From NCBI GenBank assembly GCA_039715185.1, contig JBDLIA010000003.1, positions 30,856 through 94,855 on the forward strand: 64,000 nt of DNA, in the 5' to 3' direction. Position 1 is the stretch's first letter. Each line of letters opens with the position of its first letter. The notes under the pieces were generated by a model that worked only from the letters and a program-made list of their open reading frames with translations, made no database searches and was not told the origin of the DNA. A program made the position numbers and the translations under genes. This stretch comes from Gemmatimonadota bacterium. Its GTDB lineage: Bacteria > Gemmatimonadota > Gemmatimonadetes > Longimicrobiales > RSA9. Shown here in pieces: positions 41,500 to 50,974 of this stretch.

Positions 41500-44243
41500 G
41501 CGGCCCCGCTCGCGGCGGGCCGGCGCCCGGAGCGACTCCGCCGAATGAGCTGTCCGACCACAGCCGGCACCGCCGCGAGCGCCACCACGAGCGCCCAATC
41601 CGCTGGCGCCAGGGGGCGGAGCTGAAGGAGGCGGGCGAGCGGCTCCACGGTGACCGCTGCCACCTGTAGCAGGACTACGAGGATCACGGCTCCCAGCGCG
41701 TACGGGTTGGAGGCCGCGCGAGAGGGCGCCAGCACGTCTCCGGTGCTGCGGGCGTTGCCCAGGTGCAGGAGCTGCGCGAGCGCCAGCGTCATGAAGGACA
41801 GCGTAACGGCGTGCTCGTAGCCCTGGCCCCCGGAGCGGAGCCCCCACAGGAAGGCGGCCAGCGTCGAGACCGTGATCAGGACGCCGAAGAAGGAAATACT
41901 ACGGATGAATCTGCCGGTGAGAATGGGCGCCTCCGGGGCTCGGGGTGGACGACGCATGATTCCGGGCTCCCCCGGCTCGAGCGCCAACGCCAGCGCCGGG
42001 AAGGTATCGGTAACGAGGTTCAGCCACAGGATCTGGAGCGGGAGGAGCGGGAGCGGTAGCCCGGCGATACCCGCCGCGAAGATCACCCACACCTCCGCCA
42101 GATTACAACTGAACAGGTAGTAGATGAACTTGCGGATGTTGTCGAAGATCACGCGGCCTTCCTCCACCGCCGCTCCGACCGTGGGGAACCGGTCGTCCTG
42201 TAGCACGATGGCCGAGACCTCGCGCGCCACGTCGGTACCGCGCAGGCCCATCGCCACACCCACGTCGGCCTGCTTCAGCGCGGCGGCGTCGTTCACGCCG
42301 TCGCCTAGCATGGCGACGATCTCGCCGTCGGCCTGGAGCGCACGCACGATGTCGAGCTTGTGCTTCGGGCTGACTCGGCTGAACACGCTGACGCCCGACC
42401 CGCGCCGCCGGAACTCCTCCTCGGACATGCCCTCGAGAGCCGCTCCCTCGACGACCGCCGCTGCGCTCGTGGGGAGACCCAGCTGGGTGGCCACGGCGGC
42501 CGCGGTAGCGGCTTGGTCGCCCGTGATCATCACCGTACGGATGCCGGCCTCCGACAGCATCCGCACGGTCTCCGCGACGCCCTCGGCGGGCGGGTCGGTG
42601 ATGCCCGCCAGCGCCACGAACTCGAGGTCCCGGACGGCCGCGTCGGTCGCTCCCTCGACCGGACCGTCGGCGAGAGCGATCACGCGCATGCCTCGCCGGG
42701 CCAGGTCGGCGTTCGCGGCCAGGATGCGGTCGCGCTCCGCGCCATCGAGGAGCCTGGTGCCGCCTCCCACGCCGACCCGGGCGCACCGCTCCAGGACATC
42801 GGCCGGGGCTCCCTTCACGAAGGCCCGCAGCTCGCCGTTCCCGTCGTGGAACGAGGCCGAGTACCGCCGCGCGGTGTCGAACGGAAGCTCCGCGCTGGGC
42901 TCGTCCGAGGGCGCGCTTGCGTCCTGGAGGCCGGCCTTTTCGGCCAGCACCGCGAGCGCGGCGTCGGTGGGGTCGCCGCGCACCGACCAGCCGGCCGCGT
43001 CTCGGCCGATCTGCACCCGGGCGGTCCGGCGCGCGATGGTCAGCGCGCGGCGCAGAACAGGGTCGGTGGCGGGGTCCACCGCTGTCCCGCCTTCGCGGAA
43101 CTCGCCCACCGGGGTGAAACCCTCACCGCTCACCGCAATTTCTCGGTCGTCCAACAGCAACTCGGTGACGGTCATCTCTCCGGCCGTCAGGGTGCCGGTC
43201 TTGTCGGCGCCGATAACCGTGGTGGACCCCAGCGCCTCCACCGCGTGCAGGCGCCGCACCAGCGCGTTGCGCCGGGCCATCCGACCCATGCCCACCGCGA
43301 GCGCGATCGTCGCCACGGCCGGCAGACCCTCGGGCACGGCGGCGATGGCCAGCGCGACCCCCGTCTCCAGCATGAGGGGAAGCGAGAGCCCGCGCGCCCA
43401 GCCGAGCGCGGTGACGACCCCTGCGACGCCCAGCGTCACCCAAACGAGCTTCCGTCCCAGGGCGTCCAGCCGCTCCTCGAGCGGCGTGCGGCCCGCCTCG
43501 ATTTCTCCCAGGAGGCCGCCGATCCGGCCCAGTTCGGTGCCGGCGCCGGTGTCGACCACGATCGCGCGCCCGGATCCGCTGGCGACGGTAGTGCCGGCGT
43601 ACACCATGCTGCGTCGGTCGGGCAGCGGGGCTTCCTCCGGCGCGGCCTCGGCGTCCTTGCCGACCGGCATCGATTCCCCCGTCAGCGCCGCTTCGCCCGT
43701 ACGCAGCTCGACGGCCTCGACCAGCCGGGCGTCCGCGGGCACCGAGTCTCCCGCCTGGAGCACGACCAGGTCGCCCGGCACCAGGTCGGCGGCGTCTATC
43801 TCCTGGGTTCGACCGCCGCGCACGACGGACGCGGCGACGGCCTGGTAGCGGAGCAGCGCCTCCATCGTTCGCGTGGCCTTCAATTCCACGAAGAAGCCCA
43901 GGCCCGTGTTGATCAGCAGCACGGCGCCGATCGCGCCGGCCTCGATCGGCTCCCCCATGAGGAGCGCGACGAGCGCCGCGATCGCCAGGAGCCCGACCAC
44001 CACGCTGCGGAGCTGGCGCGCCAGGACTCTCCACGCGGTGACCGGAGGGCTGCGGGGGATGCGGTTGGGGCCAACGATAGCGAGCCGACGGCGCGCCTCG
44101 GCGTCGGAGAGGCCGGTCTCGGAGGAGGATAGCAGGGCGAGCGTCTCGCGGACGTCGACGGCGTGCCATCGGGCGAGGGGCGGGAAGGCGGTGGCCGTCG
44201 CCCGCCCGCCCGCCGCATCCGCTGCCGGCCGGCCTACGGTCAC
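41496..44243 (-). CDS. P-type cation-transporting ATPase, Ca2+ (P2A) type
   Basis: The 915-residue pump uses ATP to expel a cation, most likely Ca2+. It has an N-terminal cation-ATPase domain (ALLSSSETGLSDAEARRRLA), actuator TGES, the P2A helix-4 motif AAVPEGLPAVATIALAVG, phosphorylation site DKTGTLT (Asp about 347), the nucleotide domain, hinge GDGVNDAAALKQADVGVAMG, and C-terminal helices with LNLVTDTFPALALALEP. These favour SERCA-like P2A over heavy-metal P1B pumps. The GTG start is used. It is preceded by DUF302 and overlaps the exchanger. Confidence 0.93.
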   Translation of the reverse strand: MTVGRPAADAAGGRATATAFPPLARWHAVDVRETLALLSSSETGLSDAEARRRLAIVGPNRIPRSPPVTAWRVLARQLRSVVVGLLAIAALVALLMGEPIEAGAIGAVLLINTGLGFFVELKATRTMEALLRYQAVAASVVRGGRTQEIDAADLVPGDLVVLQAGDSVPADARLVEAVELRTGEAALTGESMPVGKDAEAAPEEAPLPDRRSMVYAGTTVASGSGRAIVVDTGAGTELGRIGGLLGEIEAGRTPLEERLDALGRKLVWVTLGVAGVVTALGWARGLSLPLMLETGVALAIAAVPEGLPAVATIALAVGMGRMARRNALVRRLHAVEALGSTTVIGADKTGTLTAGEMTVTELLLDDREIAVSGEGFTPVGEFREGGTAVDPATDPVLRRALTIARRTARVQIGRDAAGWSVRGDPTDAALAVLAEKAGLQDASAPSDEPSAELPFDTARRYSASFHDGNGELRAFVKGAPADVLERCARVGVGGGTRLLDGAERDRILAANADLARRGMRVIALADGPVEGATDAAVRDLEFVALAGITDPPAEGVAETVRMLSEAGIRTVMITGDQAATAAAVATQLGLPTSAAAVVEGAALEGMSEEEFRRRGSGVSVFSRVSPKHKLDIVRALQADGEIVAMLGDGVNDAAALKQADVGVAMGLRGTDVAREVSAIVLQDDRFPTVGAAVEEGRVIFDNIRKFIYYLFSCNLAEVWVIFAAGIAGLPLPLLPLQILWLNLVTDTFPALALALEPGEPGIMRRPPRAPEAPILTGRFIRSISFFGVLITVSTLAAFLWGLRSGGQGYEHAVTLSFMTLALAQLLHLGNARSTGDVLAPSRAASNPYALGAVILVVLLQVAAVTVEPLARLLQLRPLAPADWALVVALAAVPAVVGQLIRRSRSGRRPAASGAA

Positions 44244-44255
44244 GGCCCGTCCGGG

Positions 44256-44669
44256 CTACGAATGGCCGGGCGCGACCCGTTCGAGCACCTTCTCCATGCG
44301 GCTGCGGACATCGTGTGCGAGTTCGATCAAGGTCTCGTCCCCCGCGGTCCGCATGACCGCAACGGGGTCCATCGCTTCCACGATAGTACCGTCCTCCCCG
44401 GGCGCCCGCCGCAGGACGACGTTGCACGGCAGGAGGACGCCGATGCCGGGCTCCGCGCGTAGCGCGCGCTCCGCAAGGGGCGGGTTGCACGCGCCCAGGA
44501 TGCGGTAGTCGCCTATCTCGGCGCCGATCTTCTCTCGCAGCGCGGTATCGATGTCGATGCGCGCCAGGACCCCGAACCCCTCGCTGGCCAAGGCGTCGCG
44601 CACGCGTCCTTCCGCCTCGTCGACGGGAACGGGCATCAAGACACGCATAGAAAAAGGAGTCGCTTCCAT
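44256..44669 (-). CDS. DUF302 protein
   Basis: The 137-residue product matches DUF302: SEGFGVLARIDIDTALREKI, then YRILGACNPPLAERAL and GVLLPCNVVLRR. The family often occurs with sulfur, metal and cytochrome genes; two conserved Cys (ACNPP, PCNVV) are present. Function is unproven. It is first in the DUF302/Ca2+-ATPase/exchanger operon, about 100 bp from operator candidate S5. Confidence 0.88.
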   Translation of the reverse strand: MEATPFSMRVLMPVPVDEAEGRVRDALASEGFGVLARIDIDTALREKIGAEIGDYRILGACNPPLAERALRAEPGIGVLLPCNVVLRRAPGEDGTIVEAMDPVAVMRTAGDETLIELAHDVRSRMEKVLERVAPGHS

Positions 44670-44767
44670 GGTGGTTCTCCGGTATGAGACACACCACAGG
44701 ATGGAGGCGGCAGGACGTTCGGTCCAGCCGGGAAGCGCGCGTCACGTGTGGGGGTTTGGCCCCCCAT

Positions 44768-44785
44768 GTCGAGGAATCTCCCGAC
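44768..44785. promoter_or_regulatory. Operator candidate S5
   Basis: GTCGAGGAATCTCCCGAC is an 18-base inverted repeat (one arm GTCGAGGA, the other TCCCGAC). It lies between the DUF302 operon and the multihaem cytochrome operon. If TACAAT at 44820-44825 is the latter's -10 box, the site is centred about 56 bases before that transcript's start, a usual activator position. Confidence 0.55.
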
Positions 44786-44819
44786 TGGCCCGGACAGCGC
44801 TCGGCGCCTAGCTTTCGTT

Positions 44820-44825
44820 TACAAT
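44820..44825 (+). promoter_or_regulatory. Possible -10 element of the cytochrome operon
   Basis: TACAAT stands out in GC-rich sequence 23 bases before the ATG at 44848. No convincing -35 hexamer lies 17 bases upstream, which would be compatible with an activator-dependent promoter. Confidence 0.35.
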
Positions 44826-44847
44826 CGCGACCCGTCGAGGAGATCTC

Positions 44848-46272
44848 ATGACCCAGCCTCACAGGATCACCCTGCGCATCCTCGCCCTGCTAGTCGTAGC
44901 GGGAGGCCTGATGACCTCCTGCACGGACGAGACGATCGTCTTTCGTGACCGGGTTCTCTTCGAGGACCCACCGGAGGGCTCCGGGGCATTCATCGGATAC
45001 ACGGAAGAGGCCGACAAGCTGACCGTGTGCGGCAACTGTCACGTTGGCCAGCAGGCCGAGTGGGAGTTGACCGGCCACGCCGACGCCTGGGACGGTCTGC
45101 AGGCCAGCGGCGGCGCCCAGGCGTTCTGCGAGGGTTGCCATACCACCAACGACCAGGGCAACTCGCTCGACGTGGCGTCCGGCTACAACGCGGTGCAGGA
45201 CAGCCGCTACCACGACGTGCAATGCGAGGCGTGCCACGGGCCCGGACTGGAGCACGTGACCAACCCGGACGCTTCCCAGCCCATCGCGTCCATCGCCGTC
45301 GGGTCCGACCCGGCCGTGGGGTGCGCCGAGTGTCACTCTGGCAACCATCACCCGTTCATCCAGGAATGGGAGGCCTCCAAGCACTCCGGCGTGGTGAGCT
45401 TCGCGGCGGGGCGCGAGGACTGCGCGGGCTGCCACCGCGGCCAGGGAGCGCTCCAGGCGTTCGGCGTGCGGGACGAGTACCTGGAGAAGGACGCCGCCGA
45501 GCACCAGCCGATCGTGTGCGCGGTGTGCCACGATCCGCACGACGGGACCTTCGACGGGCAGCTCCGGTTCCCGGTTCAGACAACCGATGTTTCGTTGCAC
45601 TTGTGCGCGCGCTGTCACGATCGGCGTACCAATCCGGATCCGAATTCCAGCCACGGCCTGGAGCCGCACTCGCCGGAGACGGCTCTCCTGGAGGGCGAAG
45701 CGGGGTGGTTCCCGCCCGGGGCCGACATCGACCAGGGTCTGATCCGTGCGTCGCACGGCAGCGAGGCCAACGGCGCGCTGTGCGCGACGTGTCACGTGGT
45801 TTCGTTCACCGTGACGGATCAGGAGACGGGCGACTTCATTTTCAATTCGACCGGGCACATGTTCACGGCCATCCCGTGCGTGGACGCTCAGGGCGTGCCG
45901 CAGGCGGGCGACTGCGACCTGGACGGTACATCGCGGACGTTTGCGGGCTGCGAGGCGTGCCACGACCTCGCGGTGATTCCCAACATCCTGCGTACTATCG
46001 CGCAGGACATTCTCAACGACGCGGAGACGTTGCACACCTTGCTCCTGGCGGTGGACCCGAACCTCGAGGCAGCGGGTGGAGAGATCGACCCGACGGACCC
46101 GACGTTCACGACCGCGGAAGGCGCGTTCTTCAACTACGCGCTGGCGGTGTTCCCCGGCGCGGACCGGGTGGATCCGCTCATGCGCGTCGCGGGGTCGACG
46201 GTCCACAACCCGTTCCTGATGCGCGCTCTGCTGGCGGCAAGCATTGTTGCGGTCCAGGACGCGTACCCTTAA
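44848..46272 (+). CDS. Nine-haem cytochrome c554-like lipoprotein
   Basis: The 474-residue product is exported and probably lipid-anchored (ILALLVVAGGLMTSC, Cys about 25). Nine CxxCH motifs are visible (CGNCH, CEGCH, CEACH, CAECH, CAGCH, CAVCH, CARCH, CATCH, CEACH). The first half, with W-x-L-x-G-H, FCEGCHTTN and QCEACHGPGLEH, is typical of cytochrome c554/c-prime modules. The last about 100 residues are haem-free. GAGGAGAT precedes the ATG. It is first in a seven-gene plus-strand operon and would act as a periplasmic or surface electron carrier. Confidence 0.92.
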   Translation: MTQPHRITLRILALLVVAGGLMTSCTDETIVFRDRVLFEDPPEGSGAFIGYTEEADKLTVCGNCHVGQQAEWELTGHADAWDGLQASGGAQAFCEGCHTTNDQGNSLDVASGYNAVQDSRYHDVQCEACHGPGLEHVTNPDASQPIASIAVGSDPAVGCAECHSGNHHPFIQEWEASKHSGVVSFAAGREDCAGCHRGQGALQAFGVRDEYLEKDAAEHQPIVCAVCHDPHDGTFDGQLRFPVQTTDVSLHLCARCHDRRTNPDPNSSHGLEPHSPETALLEGEAGWFPPGADIDQGLIRASHGSEANGALCATCHVVSFTVTDQETGDFIFNSTGHMFTAIPCVDAQGVPQAGDCDLDGTSRTFAGCEACHDLAVIPNILRTIAQDILNDAETLHTLLLAVDPNLEAAGGEIDPTDPTFTTAEGAFFNYALAVFPGADRVDPLMRVAGSTVHNPFLMRALLAASIVAVQDAYP

Positions 46273-46311
46273 ATGCCGGCTTCTCCGCCGTCAGAGTTGT
46301 AGCTCCGCCCG

Positions 46312-48033
46312 GTGGCAGCGGGGCTAGCCCGTAGGCTCGCGGCGCGGCTAGCCCGTTTGCCGCGCTGGGCGGCGCTGTCGTTGGGAGCGGCCGTGGTGAT
46401 CGGTGCGATCGCCACGGCCGTCTTCGGTTATCGGACCTGGGACTACATCGAGCACGACAACGAGTTCTGCCTGTCGTGCCACCTCATGCGCGAGCCCTAC
46501 GAGCAGTTCGCCGAGAGCGCGCACCGAGGGCTGGGCTGCAAGGCGTGTCACAAGCCCGATCTGGTGTCGCGGTCCCAGATGGGCCTCACGCAGATCATCG
46601 AGAACCCCGACAGCCTGGGGGTTCACGCCGAGGTGCCCAACGACAAATGTGAGTCGTGCCACGTCGAGGGGGACCCGGACGCCTGGCGCCAGATAGCGGC
46701 ATCCACCGGGCACCGGGTTCACTTCGAGTCCCAGGACAGCGCCGTGGTGGGACTCCAGTGCGTGGGGTGCCATTCCAGCTCGGTGCACGAGTTCGCGGCC
46801 ACCGACCAGACCTGCGGCCAGTCGGGGTGCCACGAGGACACGCGCGTCAAGCTGGGCACGATGGGCGACTTCACCATCCACTGCGTGGCGTGCCACGAGT
46901 TCACGCGGCCCACCGAGCTCGCCGCAGACGCGCCCGACCCGGAGCTGCAGCCCAGGGAGGCGGAGTGCCTGAGTTGCCACGCCATGCGGCGTCTGGTGGG
47001 CGACATACCGGACACCGAGCCGCACGGGGGCGCGTGCGGCGCGTGCCACGACCCGCACGAACAAACCACCCCGGCCGAGGCCGTGGCCACGTGTGGCGAG
47101 GCCGGCTGCCACGCGGCCTCGGACACCACGACGCCCATGCATCGAGGGCTGCAGGAAGGCGTCCTGGAGCAGTGCACGCTCTGTCACGCGGCTCACGACA
47201 GCGAGCTGGTGGAGCCGGACTGCGTCGCGTGTCACGTCGATCCCGACGCGCGCGCCGTTCCTCCTCCTCCGCCGGGCGGGGACCCCCGCCCGACAGCTCT
47301 GCTCGATCGCGTGTTGCGGCTCCTGGGGCCGGCTCCGGCGAGCGCCCAGACTCCCAGCCGCGACGATCAGCAGGGGGCGCCGCTCGGAGCCGAGGCGCAG
47401 GCGGATACGACGTTCACCCACGGTCAGCATGCCACGGTGGACTGTGAAGAGTGTCATTCCTCGGAGCAGTCTCACGGCCAGGTCACCGTGCGCGCCGTGG
47501 CCGACTGCCGCTCCTGCCACCACGCCGAGCCGGTCGCGAGCGACTGCGCGGCGTGCCACCCCGCGGTGCGCCTGCGCGGCGAAGCGACGCTCTCTCGGGT
47601 GCTCGCGATCCCGATCGCCGCCGCCACGCCGTCTGCGCGCGCGCTCGCTTTCGACCACGGACCGCACGAGCGGCAGACGTGCGGCGACTGCCACGCCGGC
47701 GGCGCTGATAGGCCCTCCACGGAGGCAAGTTGCGGCGACTGCCACGAGGACCACCACACGCCCGACATCCGTTGCTCGGCTTGCCACCTGGAGGCTCCCG
47801 AGAGCGCCCACCCCGTCGAGGCCGTGCACCTGACGTGCGGCGGTTCGGGGTGCCACGCCGCGGAACTGTTCCCGGCGACTCCGGAGACCACCCGGCCTGC
47901 CTGTCTGGCCTGCCACCAGGAACTGGAGGACCACGAACCCGATCAGGCCTGCGCGGAGTGCCACGCGCTCGGGCAGGAGAACCACGCCGTCCTGTTGCGC
48001 GCCGCGCCTTCGGCGGCGGGGGCGGCCAGGTGA
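46312..48033 (+). CDS. Membrane-anchored multihaem cytochrome, NapC/NirT-like N-terminus (20 haem motifs)
   Basis: The 573-residue product has one inner-membrane helix at about 20-42 (AALSLGAAVVIGAIATAVFG) followed at once by EFCLSCHLMREPYEQF, the opening of NapC/NrfH quinol dehydrogenases. I count 17 CxxCH and three CX4CH motifs (CGQSGCH, CGEAGCH, CGGSGCH). A Pro-rich linker (residues about 317-370) splits it into two haem blocks. It likely takes electrons from quinol and passes them to periplasmic partners. The start is GTG at 46312; the stop overlaps the beta-barrel gene (GTGA). Confidence 0.9.
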   Translation: MAAGLARRLAARLARLPRWAALSLGAAVVIGAIATAVFGYRTWDYIEHDNEFCLSCHLMREPYEQFAESAHRGLGCKACHKPDLVSRSQMGLTQIIENPDSLGVHAEVPNDKCESCHVEGDPDAWRQIAASTGHRVHFESQDSAVVGLQCVGCHSSSVHEFAATDQTCGQSGCHEDTRVKLGTMGDFTIHCVACHEFTRPTELAADAPDPELQPREAECLSCHAMRRLVGDIPDTEPHGGACGACHDPHEQTTPAEAVATCGEAGCHAASDTTTPMHRGLQEGVLEQCTLCHAAHDSELVEPDCVACHVDPDARAVPPPPPGGDPRPTALLDRVLRLLGPAPASAQTPSRDDQQGAPLGAEAQADTTFTHGQHATVDCEECHSSEQSHGQVTVRAVADCRSCHHAEPVASDCAACHPAVRLRGEATLSRVLAIPIAAATPSARALAFDHGPHERQTCGDCHAGGADRPSTEASCGDCHEDHHTPDIRCSACHLEAPESAHPVEAVHLTCGGSGCHAAELFPATPETTRPACLACHQELEDHEPDQACAECHALGQENHAVLLRAAPSAAGAAR

Positions 48034-49556
48034 GCGCCCCGCTCGATCCGGAAGGCGCGGGCGCCGGCGAGCGGTCAGCGTCGCCAGCGCTCAATCCCCT
48101 CCGCGCGGCGCCGCTAGTGGCTCTGGTGGCGTGGATGACGGCGCTCGCGACGCCGGGCGCGGCCGCCGGCCAGGCGGCGCGGGGCCACGCCACGACCACC
48201 GCGCGGTACTGGCAGGTGCGCCCGTTGGTCCGGGACACGGTGCCGCGCGACAGCATCACCCTGGGCGTAGGAGGGCGGCCCGAGTTCCGCGGCCAGGTCG
48301 CCGACTGTCCCCTGGTGGGCCCGTGCACGGTGCTGGGCCAGGGCGGCAGAGAAGACGCCTGGGGGGTGACGCAGGATCTCTCCGTGACCGCCTGGGGCCT
48401 GGGAGTCCGCGGCCTCAGCGCCACCGCGCTGCTGCGGGGTCGTTGGGACGCGGGCGGTAGCTTCGCGTTGCCGCGCACCGGAGACCATTTCGACGCGATG
48501 CTGGCGTACCTGGAGCTCGACCGCGGCCCGATTCGAGCCCGCGCGGGCCGGCTGCGCGCGCTGGGCGGGCTCGGCTCCTCCGGATACGACGGCGCTGAGG
48601 TGCGCGCCGACCCGGTGCGGAGGCTCACGGCGAGCGTCTACGGCGGCCGGAGCCTGGCGAGGGGACTGGAGGAGCCCCGCGACGAGATCCTGGCGGGCGT
48701 GGACGACTTCGCGCCGCGCCGTGACGCCTACCTCATCGGCGCCTCGCTGGGCGGGGAGCCGAGGCCCGGAGCCGCGCTGTCGGCTCGCTACCAGCGGGAA
48801 ATCCTATCGGACCGGTCCGTTCTGCTGTCGGAGCGTGGCAGCGTGGACGCCCGCCTGGCGCTGCCCGGCTCGGTGCGGCTGAGCGGAGCGCTCGACTACG
48901 ACTTCGCCTTCGGGCGCGTGGGCAAGGCGTCGCTGTCCGCCGCTGTGGCGGTGCCGCGCGCGTCTCTGCGGGTCGTCGCCACGGGAAGGCGTTACGTGCC
49001 CTACTTCGAGTTGTGGACCATCTGGGGCTTTTTCTCTCCGGTGGCCTACCACGAGGGTGAGGTTTCGGCGAGCTGGGCCGCCCGGCCAGGCACGACCCTG
49101 GCCGCGTCGGCCGCGTACCGCCGTTACGGGGACGCCGAGGCGCCCCTGATTCTGGATCCCCTCGAGGACGACGTGCTCAGGTTTTCGGCGAGCGTGGGGT
49201 CCGCGTGGGCGGAGCGCTGGGACGCACGCCTCTCCTACGCCTGGGAGAACGGCGTCGGCGCCTTCCGCTCCAACGGCAGCGGGCGCGTGGCGTTTCGCGC
49301 GCACGAGCGGCTGACCGTCGCGCTGCGAGCGGCTGCGTTTCAGCAGATCCGCGAGTTCCGAATCGGGGAAGGCGTGGTGTGGTCGGGCGGCGCCGACGCC
49401 GCCTGGGAGGTGACGTCGTCCGCGGAGTTCACCGCTGGCCTGGACGCGTTCCGCCAGACCTTCGACGACAGGCCCGGCGCGTTCGATTGGACCCAGCTGC
49501 GCGGCTGGAGCGGCCTGCGCATCCGCTTCGGCCGCGACCCGGGCGCCAAACGATGA
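48030..49556 (+). CDS. Outer-membrane beta-barrel, partner of multihaem cytochromes
   Basis: The 508-residue product has a late signal peptide (APLVALVAWMTALATPGAAA) and then an all-beta pattern of alternating hydrophobic residues (VTAWGLGVRGLSATALLRGR, RVVATGRRYVPYFELWTIWG, FSASVGSAWAERWDARLSYA), ending SGLRIRFGRDPGAKR. No close family is recognised. By position, between a membrane multihaem cytochrome and a 16-haem cytochrome with four-base overlaps on both sides, it is the likely porin of a porin-cytochrome conduit (compare MtrB, OmbB). The two cysteines (DCPLVGPC) are unusual for a barrel. Confidence 0.75.
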   Translation: MSAPLDPEGAGAGERSASPALNPLRAAPLVALVAWMTALATPGAAAGQAARGHATTTARYWQVRPLVRDTVPRDSITLGVGGRPEFRGQVADCPLVGPCTVLGQGGREDAWGVTQDLSVTAWGLGVRGLSATALLRGRWDAGGSFALPRTGDHFDAMLAYLELDRGPIRARAGRLRALGGLGSSGYDGAEVRADPVRRLTASVYGGRSLARGLEEPRDEILAGVDDFAPRRDAYLIGASLGGEPRPGAALSARYQREILSDRSVLLSERGSVDARLALPGSVRLSGALDYDFAFGRVGKASLSAAVAVPRASLRVVATGRRYVPYFELWTIWGFFSPVAYHEGEVSASWAARPGTTLAASAAYRRYGDAEAPLILDPLEDDVLRFSASVGSAWAERWDARLSYAWENGVGAFRSNGSGRVAFRAHERLTVALRAAAFQQIREFRIGEGVVWSGGADAAWEVTSSAEFTAGLDAFRQTFDDRPGAFDWTQLRGWSGLRIRFGRDPGAKR

Positions 49557-50974
49557 GGGTGCGCGCGGCTCCAGCGGCGGCCCTGGCCGCTCTCGTGCTG
49601 TTCGCGGGCGCGGCGCTGGCCGCGCGCGCGGGCGCCTGGGCTGCCGCCGATGAGTTCCTGCACGACGAGCACGCCGGCCTGTTTCCGGTATGCTCCGGCT
49701 GCCACGGCGGCGTCGAGACCGGCGACCTCGCCACGGCCATGCCCGAGCCCGAACTGTGCGCGCGGTGCCACGACGGCGAGGAGCTCGATCCGGTGGACTG
49801 GGCGCCCCCGGCGGCCGCGCCATCCCTGCTGGTTTTCGACCACGTGGCGCACGCCGAGGTTGACGCGGAGGACGCCCTGGCGTGCGCGGACTGTCACGCG
49901 GATCCCGGCGCGGAGCGGATGGACGTGCGCGCGGCGGAGGCAGCGGCGGACTGCCTCGGCTGTCACGCGCACGAGGCCGACGAGCACCTGGAGGGCGCCG
50001 CGTGCGCGGACTGCCACCGCACGCTCGCCGACCCCGGCGCCCCGCTCGCTCGGGCGCTCGGCCTGCCAGAGCCCGCGAGCCACGAGGGGGCCGGGTTCCT
50101 GGAGGAAGGGCACGGCAGCGCGGCGGATGCCGCGCCCACGGAGTGTGCCACCTGCCACACCCGCGAGCGCTGCACGAGCTGCCACGTCTCGCCGGATCAG
50201 GGCGGCGTGATCGCCGCGGTCGCGGCCGCCCCGGCCGCGCCACTCCCGCCGGAGCCCGCGGCGTATCCGACGCCAGCGGACCACGAGGGCGCCTACTGGC
50301 TCGACGAGCACGGCACGACCGCTTCGGTGGCGGAGTGCGGCGCGTGCCACACACGGCAAAGCTGCACTACGTGCCACCAGGACGGCGGCTCGGGGCCCGT
50401 AGAAACGCTGGCACACGCCGCCGCCGTCGCTGCGCCCGGGGCTCCAGTGGAGCGGACCGAGCCGGCGTCGCACCTGTTCCAGGAGTTCGCCGTAGGGCAC
50501 GGCGCGGACGCGGCGGCCGATCCGGCCTCATGTGCGGGTTGCCATGCCCGCGTAAGCTGCGAGGACTGTCACAACGCACCGGCCGACCCCGGTTATCATG
50601 AGCCCAACTTCGCCTCGCGGCACGCGTTCGACGCATACGCCGCGCGGCTGGAATGCCAGAATTGCCACGACGCTGCGCGCTTCTGCCGCGACTGTCACGC
50701 GCAGGCCGGGTTGGTGGCGCAGGGCCGTCCTGGCCTCGAGTTCCATGACGCGGAGCCGCTCTGGCTCCTGAGACACGGGCAAGCCGCCCGACAGACGCTG
50801 GAGAGCTGCGCCGGCTGTCATGTCCAGAAGGACTGCGTCCGGTGCCACTCCGAGCTCGGCACCTTTGGGGTCAACCCCCACCGCGCCGACTTCGACGCCG
50901 AGCGGGCGGCAGCGCGCAATGGTCGCGTTTGCCTGGAATGTCACATCCGCAACCCGATCGGAGGTGCCCCATGA
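49553..50974 (+). CDS. Sixteen-haem periplasmic c-type cytochrome
   Basis: The 473-residue product has a signal peptide (AAALAALVLFAGAALAARAG) and 16 CxxCH motifs spread along its length, from CSGCH near residue 47 to CLECH near the end. Closely paired motifs, such as CATCH/CTSCH and CGACH/CTTCH, are typical of cytochrome c3/c7-like repeats. It is adjacent to the barrel gene, so it could thread into or dock on it, as MtrA does with MtrB. ATG at 49553 overlaps the barrel stop; its own stop overlaps the next ATG. Confidence 0.92.
   Translation: MRVRAAPAAALAALVLFAGAALAARAGAWAAADEFLHDEHAGLFPVCSGCHGGVETGDLATAMPEPELCARCHDGEELDPVDWAPPAAAPSLLVFDHVAHAEVDAEDALACADCHADPGAERMDVRAAEAAADCLGCHAHEADEHLEGAACADCHRTLADPGAPLARALGLPEPASHEGAGFLEEGHGSAADAAPTECATCHTRERCTSCHVSPDQGGVIAAVAAAPAAPLPPEPAAYPTPADHEGAYWLDEHGTTASVAECGACHTRQSCTTCHQDGGSGPVETLAHAAAVAAPGAPVERTEPASHLFQEFAVGHGADAAADPASCAGCHARVSCEDCHNAPADPGYHEPNFASRHAFDAYAARLECQNCHDAARFCRDCHAQAGLVAQGRPGLEFHDAEPLWLLRHGQAARQTLESCAGCHVQKDCVRCHSELGTFGVNPHRADFDAERAAARNGRVCLECHIRNPIGGAP

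Noticed and set aside
42124..44132. Long plus-strand open frames of about 575-590 codons
   Set aside because: Opposite the P-type ATPase, which has all family motifs; the plus-strand products are low-complexity.
46348..47985. 545-codon minus-strand frame
   Set aside because: Shadow of the multihaem cytochrome; repeated CxxCH codons produce a repetitive antisense frame.
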